Positions 1 to 6,639 of a stretch of DNA of 64,000 nt are shown here, piece after piece. The translations under genes were made by a program, and so were the position numbers. The DNA is from Sphingomonadaceae bacterium (GTDB lineage Bacteria; Pseudomonadota; Alphaproteobacteria; Sphingomonadales; Sphingomonadaceae). The stretch's first letter is position 1. The number at the start of each line of letters is the position of its first letter. The DNA is taken from assembly GCA_029268145.1 (NCBI GenBank), contig JAJUHA010000002.1:124001-188000 (forward strand), in the 5' to 3' direction. The notes under the pieces were generated by a model that did not search any database, was not told the DNA's origin, and saw nothing but the letters and a program-made list of their open reading frames with translations.

Positions 1-71
1 GCGCTCGCCCGTTCAACGGCATCGAGGAAGGCCGAGGCCTGGCCGACGAGCTGGGTCGGTTTCGCGGGCAC
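1..71 (-). CDS. pspF: PspF, sigma-54 enhancer-binding activator (5' end only)
   Basis: Only the first 23 codons are in the window; the gene runs off the left edge. Reading from a GTG at 71, the protein begins VPAKPTQLVGQASAFLDAVE, which lines up with the E. coli PspF N-terminus (a 'LLGEANSFLEVLEQVS'-type stretch ahead of the AAA+ domain). PspF is the dedicated activator of psp promoters; it lacks a receiver domain and is held inactive by PspA. Its divergent placement opposite a sigma-54 promoter and pspA is the canonical arrangement. The identification rests on a short match plus very strong context. Confidence 0.75.
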   Translation of the reverse strand, partial: MPAKPTQLVGQASAFLDAVERAS

Positions 72-101
72 CGGCCTCTGCTAGCAGGGGTGGGAAGTTT
101 C

Positions 102-114
102 GCCAAGTCTTGGC
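102..114. promoter_or_regulatory. Candidate PspF enhancer (UAS) palindrome
   Basis: GCCAAG-T-CTTGGC is a perfect 6+1+6 palindrome in the pspF-pspA intergenic region. Its centre is about 98 bp upstream of the transcription start expected from the sigma-54 promoter, which is the normal distance for an enhancer-binding protein. The sequence shows the palindrome directly; its assignment to PspF is an inference from position. Confidence 0.5.
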
Positions 115-148
115 AAAATCTTCGGCCCTTTCGACCTTCGCTTCATCC

Positions 149-161
149 TAACCCGTTGAAT
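149..161 (-). promoter_or_regulatory. Possible IHF site between enhancer and promoter
   Basis: Read on the minus strand the site is ATTCAA-CGGG-TTA, one mismatch from the IHF consensus WATCAA-N4-TTR. It lies between the enhancer palindrome and the -24 element, where DNA bending would help activator-polymerase contact. The motif is degenerate, so this is only a candidate. Confidence 0.3.
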
Positions 162-179
162 TTTCGCGTGCGTCCCGGT

Positions 180-195
180 TGGCACGGCGCTTGCA
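180..195 (+). promoter_or_regulatory. Sigma-54 (-24/-12) promoter of the psp operon
   Basis: TGGCACG-GCGC-TTGCA is a perfect match to the sigma-54 consensus TGGCACG-N4-TTGCW, with the invariant GG and GC at the required spacing. Transcription should start near position 206 and read into pspA. Together with pspF upstream this defines a PspF/RpoN-dependent operon. Confidence 0.9.
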
Positions 196-225
196 AGGTG
201 CCTGTCGCCACAGGACAGGACGACA

Positions 226-471
226 ATGACCAACCCCCACGACGACCCCTTCGCGATCGACCTTCCGGCCGACGCCTGGGGCAGTTCCGTTGAACCCGCC
301 GGCTCCGCCCGCCGCCAGTCCCCGGAGCATGCTCCGATGCGGGCGGCGCCTCGGGCCCGGGCAGACTTTCAGCCCCTCTCGACGCGGATCACCCCCGCGG
401 CTGCCCGGGCCCCCTTTTCTTCCGCCAGCGAAGGGCGCACCTTCGCTGCCAGCATCCAGGAGGTCATCCCC
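226..471 (+). other. Leader open frame fused in frame to pspA
   Basis: An ATG at 226 follows an AGGA ribosome site by five bases and lies about 20 nt after the predicted transcription start. The frame runs without a stop into PspA, which would give an 82-residue N-terminal extension beginning MTNPHDDPFAIDLPADAW. No domain is recognised, and ordinary PspA proteins lack it. The leader also holds a perfect palindrome at 323-336 and a long inverted repeat at 353-412. It may be a real alternative PspA N-terminus, a translated leader controlling pspA, or fortuitous. Confidence 0.4.
353..412 (+). terminator. Hairpin in the pspA leader, attenuator-like
   Basis: GGGCCCGGGCAG (353-364) pairs perfectly with CTGCCCGGGCCC (401-412) across a 36-nt loop, and is followed by a pyrimidine run containing TTTT. 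The structure lies between the leader start and the pspA ribosome site. It could act as an attenuator or as an mRNA-stability element. The long loop makes a classical terminator uncertain. Confidence 0.25.
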
Positions 472-1146
472 ATGGGAATCTTCTCCCGCGCCCGCGACAT
501 CATCCAGGCCAATGTGTCCGATCTGCTCGAACGCGCCGAGGATCCGGCCAAGACCATCCGTCTCGTCATCATGGAGATGGAGGAGACGCTGGTCGAGGTC
601 CGCGCCTCGGCGGCGCGGACCATCGCCGACCAGAAGGAGATGCGCCGTACCATCATCCGGCTCGAGCAGGCCCAGGAAGGCTGGGCCGAGAAGGCCGAGC
701 TTGCGCTTTCAAAGGGCCGCGAGGATCTTGCCGCTGCCGCGCTCACCGAGAAGCAGAAGGTGAAGGCCATGGCCGACCAGATGAAGGCCGAGCTCGACCT
801 TCTCGCCGAGCAGCTGAGCGGCCACGAGGACGACATCCTGAAGCTCGAGGCCAAGCTGCGCGAGGCCCGCGCCCGCCAGACTGCGCTCATGGCCCGGCTC
901 GAAACGGCGCAGAACCGCGCCCGCGTGCGGGCCATGACCCGCGGCCAGCGGGTCGAGGAGGCCTTCTCGCGCTTCGAGATCCTCGAGCGCCGGGTCGATC
1001 TCGCCGAGGGCCGCGCCGAGAGCTACGATCTCGGCGCGCCGCGCAAGTCGCTCGACGAGGAGATCGCCGAGCTCCGGACCTCGGATGCCGTCCGGGCCGA
1101 GCTCGAGGCGATGAAGCGGCGCATCGCCGCAGCGAAGGAGGGCTGA
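472..1146 (+). CDS. pspA: Phage shock protein A (PspA/IM30 family)
   Basis: This 224-residue, almost wholly alpha-helical coiled-coil protein starts MGIFSRARDIIQANVSDLLE, the hallmark PspA/Vipp1 opening with an amphipathic helix. It then continues with 'DPAKTIRLVIMEMEETL' and long Glu/Arg/Ala-rich helices. PspA binds stressed inner membrane and restrains PspF. The start at 472 has a strong AGGAGG eight bases upstream and gives the usual family length; an in-frame upstream ATG at 226 would add 82 residues. It is first in an operon with pspB, four bases after its stop, and pspC. Confidence 0.93.
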   Translation: MGIFSRARDIIQANVSDLLERAEDPAKTIRLVIMEMEETLVEVRASAARTIADQKEMRRTIIRLEQAQEGWAEKAELALSKGREDLAAAALTEKQKVKAMADQMKAELDLLAEQLSGHEDDILKLEAKLREARARQTALMARLETAQNRARVRAMTRGQRVEEAFSRFEILERRVDLAEGRAESYDLGAPRKSLDEEIAELRTSDAVRAELEAMKRRIAAAKEG

Positions 1147-1150
1147 GGCC

Positions 1151-1432
1151 ATGGACGGGCTCGAGATGCTCATCCCGCTGACGGCGATCCTTGCGATCTT
1201 CGTCGGCCTCCCCTGGCTCGTCTTCCACTACATCACCAAGTGGAAGCAGGCGAAGTCGCTCACGCTGGAGGACGAGAATCTGCTCGACGAGCTGCACGAT
1301 CTCGCCCGCAAGCTCGACGAGCGCATGACCTCGATCGAGCGGATCCACGCCGCCGACCGCGCGCTCAGCGCGCCGGCCGAGCCCACCAGCGTCGCTGCCA
1401 TCCGGCCGCGCGCCCTTGGAAAGGATGTCTGA
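1151..1432 (+). CDS. pspB: Phage shock protein B
   Basis: A 93-residue inner-membrane protein with one N-terminal membrane helix (about residues 5-25, ending WLVFHYITKWK) and a soluble coiled coil with 'LDERMTSIERI'. This matches PspB, which works with PspC to sense envelope stress and release PspF from PspA. It starts five bases after the pspA stop. It is somewhat longer than E. coli PspB because of a short Ala/Pro-rich C-terminal tail. Confidence 0.88.
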   Translation: MDGLEMLIPLTAILAIFVGLPWLVFHYITKWKQAKSLTLEDENLLDELHDLARKLDERMTSIERIHAADRALSAPAEPTSVAAIRPRALGKDV

Positions 1433-1823
1433 CATGGCCCGCCGCACCGGCTTCTACCTCGACAAGCGCAACGGGAAGTTCATGGGCGTCTGTGCCGGCA
1501 TCGCCGACTATACCGGCTTCGACGTGCTCTGGGTCCGGATCTTCATGGTTGCCGGCACGCTGCTCGGCGCCGGCTTCCTCATCCTCCTCTACCTCGTGAT
1601 CGGCTTCATGGCCGAGCCCAAGCCGGCCGAGCTCTACGCCGGCGAGGTGAACCCGGAGGATCGCGCCTTCTGGCAGAAGACCCGCGCCGCCCCCGGCCGG
1701 AGCATCCGCGAGGTCCGCTCCTCCTTCCGGGACATCGACCGCCGGCTGCGCGACATCGAGGCGAGCGTCACCTCGCAGAACAGCCGCCTGGCGCGCGAGA
1801 TCGACGATCTTCGCCACAGCTGA
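1425..1823 (+). CDS. pspC: Phage shock protein C (PspC domain)
   Basis: About 132 residues. The PspC domain appears as 'LDKRNGKFMGVCAGIADYTG' followed by a long hydrophobic helix (VRIFMVAGTLLGAGFLILLYLVIG). PspC is the envelope-stress sensor partner of PspB. The start at 1425 overlaps the pspB stop and has GGAAAGG just upstream; an ATG at 1434 is possible. Unlike E. coli PspC, the C-terminus carries 'RRLRDIEASVTSQNSRLAREI', which aligns residue for residue with the tails of the next three small proteins. Confidence 0.9.
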   Translation: MSDMARRTGFYLDKRNGKFMGVCAGIADYTGFDVLWVRIFMVAGTLLGAGFLILLYLVIGFMAEPKPAELYAGEVNPEDRAFWQKTRAAPGRSIREVRSSFRDIDRRLRDIEASVTSQNSRLAREIDDLRHS

Positions 1824-1862
1824 CCGGCTCGGACACAATCACCAGAAGGAGGGACTGGCACC

Positions 1863-2114
1863 ATGGTCCGCGAACTCGGGGTCCTCATCCCCATCATCGC
1901 GCTCCTCATTCCCATCGTTGCCATCACCATGCGTCACTGGAAGAGCGTGAAGATGCGCGAGCTCGACCTGCTCGAGCAGTCCCGCAACAGCCTCGACGGC
2001 GAGGCCCGCCAGCGGCTCGAGCGGCTCGAGGAACGGGTCCGCGTGCTCGAGCGCATCGCCACCGACCGGCGGCTCGATCTCGCCGACGAAATCAAGCGTC
2101 TCGACGAAAGGTAA
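1863..2114 (+). CDS. Small membrane protein with PspB-like coiled-coil tail (psp operon)
   Basis: An 83-residue protein with one N-terminal membrane helix (residues 3-23, Ile/Leu/Ala) and a charged helical tail containing 'RLEERVRVLERIATD' and 'LADEIKRLDER'. The start has AGGAGG nine bases upstream. The topology (single helix then cytoplasmic coiled coil) and the 'RV..LERI' segment resemble PspB. No exact family is recognised. Its place after pspC argues for a role in the same membrane stress complex, which is an inference. Confidence 0.8.
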   Translation: MVRELGVLIPIIALLIPIVAITMRHWKSVKMRELDLLEQSRNSLDGEARQRLERLEERVRVLERIATDRRLDLADEIKRLDER

Positions 2115-2119
2115 GCCAG

Positions 2120-2425
2120 ATGGAGCTGCTGCACATCATCGGAGGCCCCGGGATCGTCGGGATCGTCGTCGCCGCCAGCGCCGCCTGGGTCTTCACGACC
2201 TGGCTCAAGGTCCGCCACGGCTACCCGCTCGAAGGCAGCTGGGGGCAGGCCCTGAAGCCCGTCGTCAACAGCGAGCATGTCGAACGGATCCGCCTGCTCA
2301 CCGCCGAGAATGCGCAGATGGCCGCCGAGCTTGCCGCCATCAAGGAGCGGCTCGTCACCCTCGAGCGAATCGCGACCGACTCCGGCTCGCGGCTTGCCCA
2401 CGAGATCGACAAGCTGAAGCACTGA
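2120..2425 (+). CDS. Small membrane protein with PspB-like coiled-coil tail (psp operon)
   Basis: A 101-residue protein with an N-terminal membrane helix (GIVGIVVAASAAWVFTTWL), then a helical region 'HVERIRLLTAENAQMAAELAAI' and the shared tail 'RLVTLERIATDSGSRLAHEI'. Its ribosome site AAAGGTAAG overlaps the stop of the preceding gene, so the two are translationally linked. It is a paralogue of the genes on both sides. No named family is recognised. Confidence 0.8.
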   Translation: MELLHIIGGPGIVGIVVAASAAWVFTTWLKVRHGYPLEGSWGQALKPVVNSEHVERIRLLTAENAQMAAELAAIKERLVTLERIATDSGSRLAHEIDKLKH

Positions 2426-2452
2426 CGCCCGCCACGGGGGAGGAGACGGAAG

Positions 2453-2752
2453 GTGGACATCAACATCTTCGAAGCCGCAGTCATCATCACCATCGCCTGG
2501 ATGGTCTGGAACGTGATGAAGGGCGGCCGCTGGAACCGCGAGACGCGGCGCTGGGAGCGCCACTCCCCCGACAACCCCTATGTGAAGGCCGGGACTGCGC
2601 TTGGCGAAGATCTGCGCGCGCGCAAGGAGATCGAGGATCTCCGCCAGCGGGTCGCCACGCTCGAACGGCTCGTCACCGATCCTGCCGTCCGCCTCGAAGC
2701 CGAGATCGCGAAGCTTCGCGACACGCCCGGGGACCCGCCCGCGCGACCCTGA
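2453..2752 (+). CDS. Small membrane protein with PspB-like coiled-coil tail (psp operon)
   Basis: A 99-residue protein starting at GTG with GGAGGAG upstream. It has a single membrane helix (about residues 5-22, AAVIITIAWMVWNVM), then 'GRWNRETRRWERH' and the shared tail 'LRQRVATLERLVTD..VRLEAEIAKL'. It is the last of three consecutive paralogues and probably the end of the psp operon. It ends in a short Pro-rich stretch. The function is unknown; a link to Psp signalling follows from position and the shared tail. Confidence 0.78.
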   Translation: MDINIFEAAVIITIAWMVWNVMKGGRWNRETRRWERHSPDNPYVKAGTALGEDLRARKEIEDLRQRVATLERLVTDPAVRLEAEIAKLRDTPGDPPARP

Positions 2753-2796
2753 ACGCCCCTTGGCCAGCCGCGCCTCCAGCAGCTAGGGCAGGCGCC

Positions 2797-3201
2797 ATGA
2801 CCTTTGCCGACTTCGAATCCGAGTGGGAGGCCGCACTCGACACCGAGGATCGCTACCGGGCGCTGATCGCCTTCGGGGAGAGCCTCCCGCCGATGGACCC
2901 GGCGCTCAAGACGGCGAGCACGAAGGTGCCCGGCTGCTCGGCGAATGTCTGGGTCTATCCCGTCAGCGAGGGCGGGCGGCTGCGCTTCCAGGCCGACAGC
3001 GACGCCGCCATCACGAGGGGAATCGTCGCCGTCATCGTCGCGCTCGCCGACGGCAAGACCCCAGCCGAAGTGCTTTCGACCGATTTCGAGGGCGTCATCG
3101 CCCGTCTCGGACTGCGCAGCCATCTCTCCTCCAACCGCACCCAGGGTCTTCCCAACATGATCGCCCGGGTCCGCGAGGCCGCGACAAGGCTGGCGGCATG
3201 A
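2797..3201 (+). CDS. sufE: SufE-family cysteine desulfuration protein
   Basis: A 134-residue protein matching SufE along its length. The active-site loop 'KVPGCSANVWV' holds the sulfur-accepting cysteine. SufE takes persulfide sulfur from a SufS-type desulfurase and passes it to the Fe-S cluster scaffold. No other suf genes are in the window, as is common for the alphaproteobacterial standalone sufE. It overlaps the next gene by ATGA and may be co-transcribed with the two thioesterases. Confidence 0.9.
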   Translation: MTFADFESEWEAALDTEDRYRALIAFGESLPPMDPALKTASTKVPGCSANVWVYPVSEGGRLRFQADSDAAITRGIVAVIVALADGKTPAEVLSTDFEGVIARLGLRSHLSSNRTQGLPNMIARVREAATRLAA

Positions 3202-3641
3202 GCGAGGCGGAGCGGGCGGAGGGCCGGCACAAGGCCTTCATCGGCCGGTTTCTCGGCCATGTGCCCCATCTTGCCGCGCTTGGCATCCGCTACCGGGCCC
3301 ACGGACCGGACTGGGCCGAACTCGAGATGCCCTATGCCCCGCATCTCGTCGCCTATCCGGAAACGGGGGTCATCGCGTCGGGTGCCATCTTCTCGCTCAT
3401 GGACACGGCGTCGGGGCTTGCCGTCGTGATGCGCATGGCCGAATTCCAGCCGCACGCCACGCTCGACCTGCGCTGCGACTATCTCCGCCCCGCCGAGCCG
3501 GGCCGGACCGTCATTGGCCGCGCCGAGTGCCTCAAGATGACCCGCCGGGTCGCCTTCGTCCGCGGCATCGCCCATGATGGCGACCCCGGCCATCCGGTCG
3601 CGCATGTCGCCGGCACCTTCATGCTGACGGCCGCGGCCTGA
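3198..3641 (+). CDS. PaaI-type hotdog thioesterase (first copy)
   Basis: A 147-residue hotdog-fold protein. 'GVIASGAIFSLMDTASGLAV' is the helix-capping active-site region of the PaaI family (usually HGG..aLaD; here the His-Gly pair is replaced by Ala-Ser-Gly). It is followed by 'ATLDLRCDYLRPAEPG', the conserved beta strand. It would hydrolyse acyl-CoA thioesters; the substrate cannot be told. It overlaps sufE by ATGA and is followed three bases on by a second family member. Confidence 0.8.
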   Translation: MSEAERAEGRHKAFIGRFLGHVPHLAALGIRYRAHGPDWAELEMPYAPHLVAYPETGVIASGAIFSLMDTASGLAVVMRMAEFQPHATLDLRCDYLRPAEPGRTVIGRAECLKMTRRVAFVRGIAHDGDPGHPVAHVAGTFMLTAAA

Positions 3642-3644
3642 GCC

Positions 3645-4031
3645 ATGCTCCCCGCGCTCCCGCCCTATGCCGCAACGCTTGGCCTTGTCGCCAACCCGGA
3701 CGGCAGCCTCACCATGCCCTTCCAGCCCTCCCTCATCGGCGCTCCCGGGCGGCTCCATGGCGGCGCGCTCGCCGGCCTTCTCGAACTGGCGGCGCTGCGC
3801 GCCGTGCTCGCTGCCCTCGAGCCAGGCGCGACGGCCAAGCCCATCAACGTGACGGTCGACTATCTGCGCGAGGGCCGCATGGAAGACACCCATGCCCGGG
3901 CCAGCATCACCCGCCTCGGCCGCCGGGTCGCCAATGTCCGCGCCGAGGCCTGGCAGGACAGCCCCGAGCGCCTCGTGGTTGCCGCCCGCCTCAACATCCT
4001 CCTGGACCGGCCGGCGCCCGCGGCCCGTTGA
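3645..4031 (+). CDS. PaaI-type hotdog thioesterase (second copy)
   Basis: A 128-residue hotdog protein with the classic 'GRLHGGALAGLLELAALRAV' active-site helix, keeping His-Gly-Gly, and 'PINVTVDYLREG'. It is adjacent to a divergent family member, and the two may form a heteromeric thioesterase. Acyl-CoA hydrolysis follows from the family; the substrate is unknown. Confidence 0.8.
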   Translation: MLPALPPYAATLGLVANPDGSLTMPFQPSLIGAPGRLHGGALAGLLELAALRAVLAALEPGATAKPINVTVDYLREGRMEDTHARASITRLGRRVANVRAEAWQDSPERLVVAARLNILLDRPAPAAR

Positions 4032-4040
4032 AGCGGGAAG

Positions 4041-5612
4041 GTGACAGATTTATCGCAGATCGGGATGGACGGTCTGGAAGTGGAGCTGAAGGCCGGGCTG
4101 GCCCCGGCCGAACTCGCCCGCCTCGCCCGCCGGGTGAGGCGCGCCGGCGGGCAGGCGGGCCGGCCGGTGCTGCTGGTTACCCGCTATCTCGACACCGCCG
4201 ATGGCCGCCTTGCGGCCGCAGATGTCGCCGTCCGGCTGCGCAGCGCCGGCGGCCGCCACCTGCTCTCGGTCAAGTCGGCGAGAGCCACCGTGGGCGGGTT
4301 CCAGCAGGCGCGCGAGACCGAAGTGCCGCTCGCCCGGCCTCGCCTGGACCTCGCCGCCATCCCGGACCGGGCGCTTGCCGCCCGCCTTGCCGCGCTCGCC
4401 GGCAGTGCGCCGCTTGCGCCCCGCTTCGAAACCCGGGTCTCCCGCCAGCAGGTCCGTCTGAGCCGCCCGCACGGCCTCATCGATGTCGCGCTCGACCGGG
4501 GCGAGATCCGGGCCGGCGGGCGCGCCGAACCGGTCGCGGAAGCTGAGTTCGAGCTTGCCGCCGGATCGCCCGAGGCCATCTTCGAGGCGGCCGAAGCGCT
4601 CCTCGCCGACCTGCCCGCCCGGCTCGATCTGCCCAGCAAGGCGGCGCGCGGCGAGGCGCTGGCGCGCGGTGCACCGCTCCCTGCGGCGCCGCTTGCAGCC
4701 AAGCCCCCCGCGCCTCCCCGGGGCTGCCCGGCCGGCGAGGCCTTCGGCCTGCGCCTTGCCCAACTCGCCCCGGCAATCGCCCGCGCGCTCCACGCCACCC
4801 TGACCGAGACGTCGCCCGAAGGGCCCCACCAGCTCCGCGTCGCGCTGCGGCGCCTGCGGGTCGCGCTCCGCCTGTTCCGCCCCATCCTGGAACCAGCCGA
4901 AGCCCGCGCCCTTGCCGAGCGCGCGCGTGACCTCGGCCGGCTGGTCTCGCCGCTGCGCGATGCCGACGTGCTGGTCACGGACCTGCTCCTGCCTGCCGCC
5001 CGCACCGAGGATCCCGGCCTCGCCGCCGCGCTGGAGGCCTGGCACGCGGCCACGCGCGATGCCGTCCGGGCCCGGCTGCGCGCTGCGGGCGCCACCGGTT
5101 TCGCCATCCGGCTGCTGCGCCACGCCGCGCTTGGTGGCTGGCAGCGGCCAGGCGCGCGCGCCCGGCTTGCTGCGCCCTTCGAGACGATGCTCGGCCCCGG
5201 TCTCGACCGGCTGTGGAAGACCATCCGCCATCGCGCCGCCCGGCTCGCCGAACTCGACCCCGAGGAGCGGCACGAGCTGCGCAAGGATCTGAAGAAGCTC
5301 CGATACGGCACCGAACTCGCAGGCAGCCGGGCAAGCGCCAGGCCCTTCCTCGGCGCGCTCAAGCGGCTGCAGGAGGATCTTGGCGCCATCAACGACCTCG
5401 CCGTCCTCGAAGGCTTCGCGCCCGACCTTGCCGCTGCGGAGCGTGCCCGCCTCGCGGAGCTGGTGCGCCGCCTCGGCAGGCGCGATCAGGCCCGCGCCGA
5501 TACGCTCATGGGCCGCGCCTGCCGCCACTGGCGGGCGCTGGCCCAGGTCACGCCCTGGTGGCGGGCGGAGGCACCGGAACCGCTGCCCGCGCTGGCGGAA
5601 CCGAGTCCGTGA
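4041..5612 (+). CDS. CYTH-CHAD domain protein (triphosphatase/polyphosphate binding)
   Basis: A 523-residue fusion. The N-terminal CYTH domain shows the 'EVELKAGL' signature (the ExExK motif of triphosphate tunnel enzymes), 'TRYLDTADGRL' and 'FETRVSRQQV'. The C-terminal CHAD domain is His-rich: 'GPHQLRVALRRLRVALRLFR', 'RHELRKDLKKLRYGTEL' and 'LGAINDL'. CYTH domains hydrolyse triphosphates and CHAD domains bind polyphosphate. A GTG at 4041 is used here; an ATG at 4065 just before the CYTH motif is an alternative. The 3' end overlaps the convergent gene by 65 bp. Confidence 0.85.
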   Translation: MTDLSQIGMDGLEVELKAGLAPAELARLARRVRRAGGQAGRPVLLVTRYLDTADGRLAAADVAVRLRSAGGRHLLSVKSARATVGGFQQARETEVPLARPRLDLAAIPDRALAARLAALAGSAPLAPRFETRVSRQQVRLSRPHGLIDVALDRGEIRAGGRAEPVAEAEFELAAGSPEAIFEAAEALLADLPARLDLPSKAARGEALARGAPLPAAPLAAKPPAPPRGCPAGEAFGLRLAQLAPAIARALHATLTETSPEGPHQLRVALRRLRVALRLFRPILEPAEARALAERARDLGRLVSPLRDADVLVTDLLLPAARTEDPGLAAALEAWHAATRDAVRARLRAAGATGFAIRLLRHAALGGWQRPGARARLAAPFETMLGPGLDRLWKTIRHRAARLAELDPEERHELRKDLKKLRYGTELAGSRASARPFLGALKRLQEDLGAINDLAVLEGFAPDLAAAERARLAELVRRLGRRDQARADTLMGRACRHWRALAQVTPWWRAEAPEPLPALAEPSP

Positions 5613-6639
5613 ACAGGCCGTCGATGCCCGCGGCGAGGAAGGCACGGATCTCGCCCTCGAGGTCGCCGCGGTCGGCGGGGCCGCCGGGCCCCTTGAGCCC
5701 CGCGGGAAGGAAGAAGTTCTCGGGCCGGAAGGTCCAGGCGTGCACGGCGAGCCCCGCGGCATGGGCGCGGGCGACGAGGCCGGTCGGCGCCGAAAGCCGC
5801 CCGTCCACACCGCGCGGCACCACCAGCGCCTTCTCGACTCCGATGGCATCGGCGTAGGCGCGGATGGACTTCAGCCCGGCATCGGTCAGCATGTCGGCGT
5901 AGCGCATGCCCGGCCGGTCGGCCGGCCCGCCGGCGGATGCCAGGAGCTGCACGAGCGGAAGTCGCGTCAGGGCCCGCAGCCGCTCGAGACTGCCGACCTC
6001 GAAGCTCTGGATGAAGACCCGGTCCCGCGCCTCGGCCCAGCCGGCTTCGGCCAGAACGCGGATCAACGCCTCCTCCATGGGCAGGCCCAGCTGGCGGAAA
6101 TGGCTGGGGTGCTTGGTTTCCGGGTAGACGCCGACGGGCCGGGGCGCCGCCTTCGCCAGCGCCACCACCTCGGCAAAGGTCGGGATCGGCTCCTGCCCGT
6201 CAAAGGCGCGGTTGGCGGAGCGCAGGTCCGGCAGCCGCTCGCGGGCCCGGAGCCGCCTCAGCTCCTCGAGGGTGAAGTCCTCGGTGAACCAGCCCGTCAC
6301 CGCCTCGCCGTCGATCGTCCTGGTGGTCCGCCGGCCGGCGAACTCGGGCCAGTTGGCGACATCCGTCGTGCCCGAGATCTCGTTCTCGTGGCGGGCGACG
6401 AGCACGCCGTCCTTCGTCATCACCAGGTCGGGCTCGATGAAGTCGGCACCCTGCGCGATTGCCAGCGCATAGGCGGCCAGCGTGTGCTCGGGCCGCTCGG
6501 CCGAGGCGCCGCGATGGGCGATGACGAGCGGGCGTGTCCCGGCCGGGCGGGGAAGGGCAGAGGCCATGGCCCCCGATGCCAGCGGCAGGAGGCTCGCGCC
6601 AGCAGCGAAGGCCCGGCGCGAAAGCCCGGCCTGCGCCAT
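5548..6639 (-). CDS. glpQ: Glycerophosphodiester phosphodiesterase, Tat-exported
   Basis: A 363-residue protein with a twin-arginine signal (SRRAFAAGASLLPLASG) and the GDPD TIM-barrel motifs 'LVIAHRGASAERPEHT' and 'ADFIEPDLVMTKDGVLVARHE'. It releases glycerol-3-phosphate from glycerophosphodiesters in the periplasm, matching GlpQ-type enzymes. The ATG overlaps the stop of the upstream TonB receptor gene (TGATG), so the two are translationally coupled. The C-terminus is Ala/Pro-rich and overlaps the CHAD gene. Confidence 0.88.
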   Translation of the reverse strand: MAQAGLSRRAFAAGASLLPLASGAMASALPRPAGTRPLVIAHRGASAERPEHTLAAYALAIAQGADFIEPDLVMTKDGVLVARHENEISGTTDVANWPEFAGRRTTRTIDGEAVTGWFTEDFTLEELRRLRARERLPDLRSANRAFDGQEPIPTFAEVVALAKAAPRPVGVYPETKHPSHFRQLGLPMEEALIRVLAEAGWAEARDRVFIQSFEVGSLERLRALTRLPLVQLLASAGGPADRPGMRYADMLTDAGLKSIRAYADAIGVEKALVVPRGVDGRLSAPTGLVARAHAAGLAVHAWTFRPENFFLPAGLKGPGGPADRGDLEGEIRAFLAAGIDGLFTDSVPPARAAVPVPPPATRA

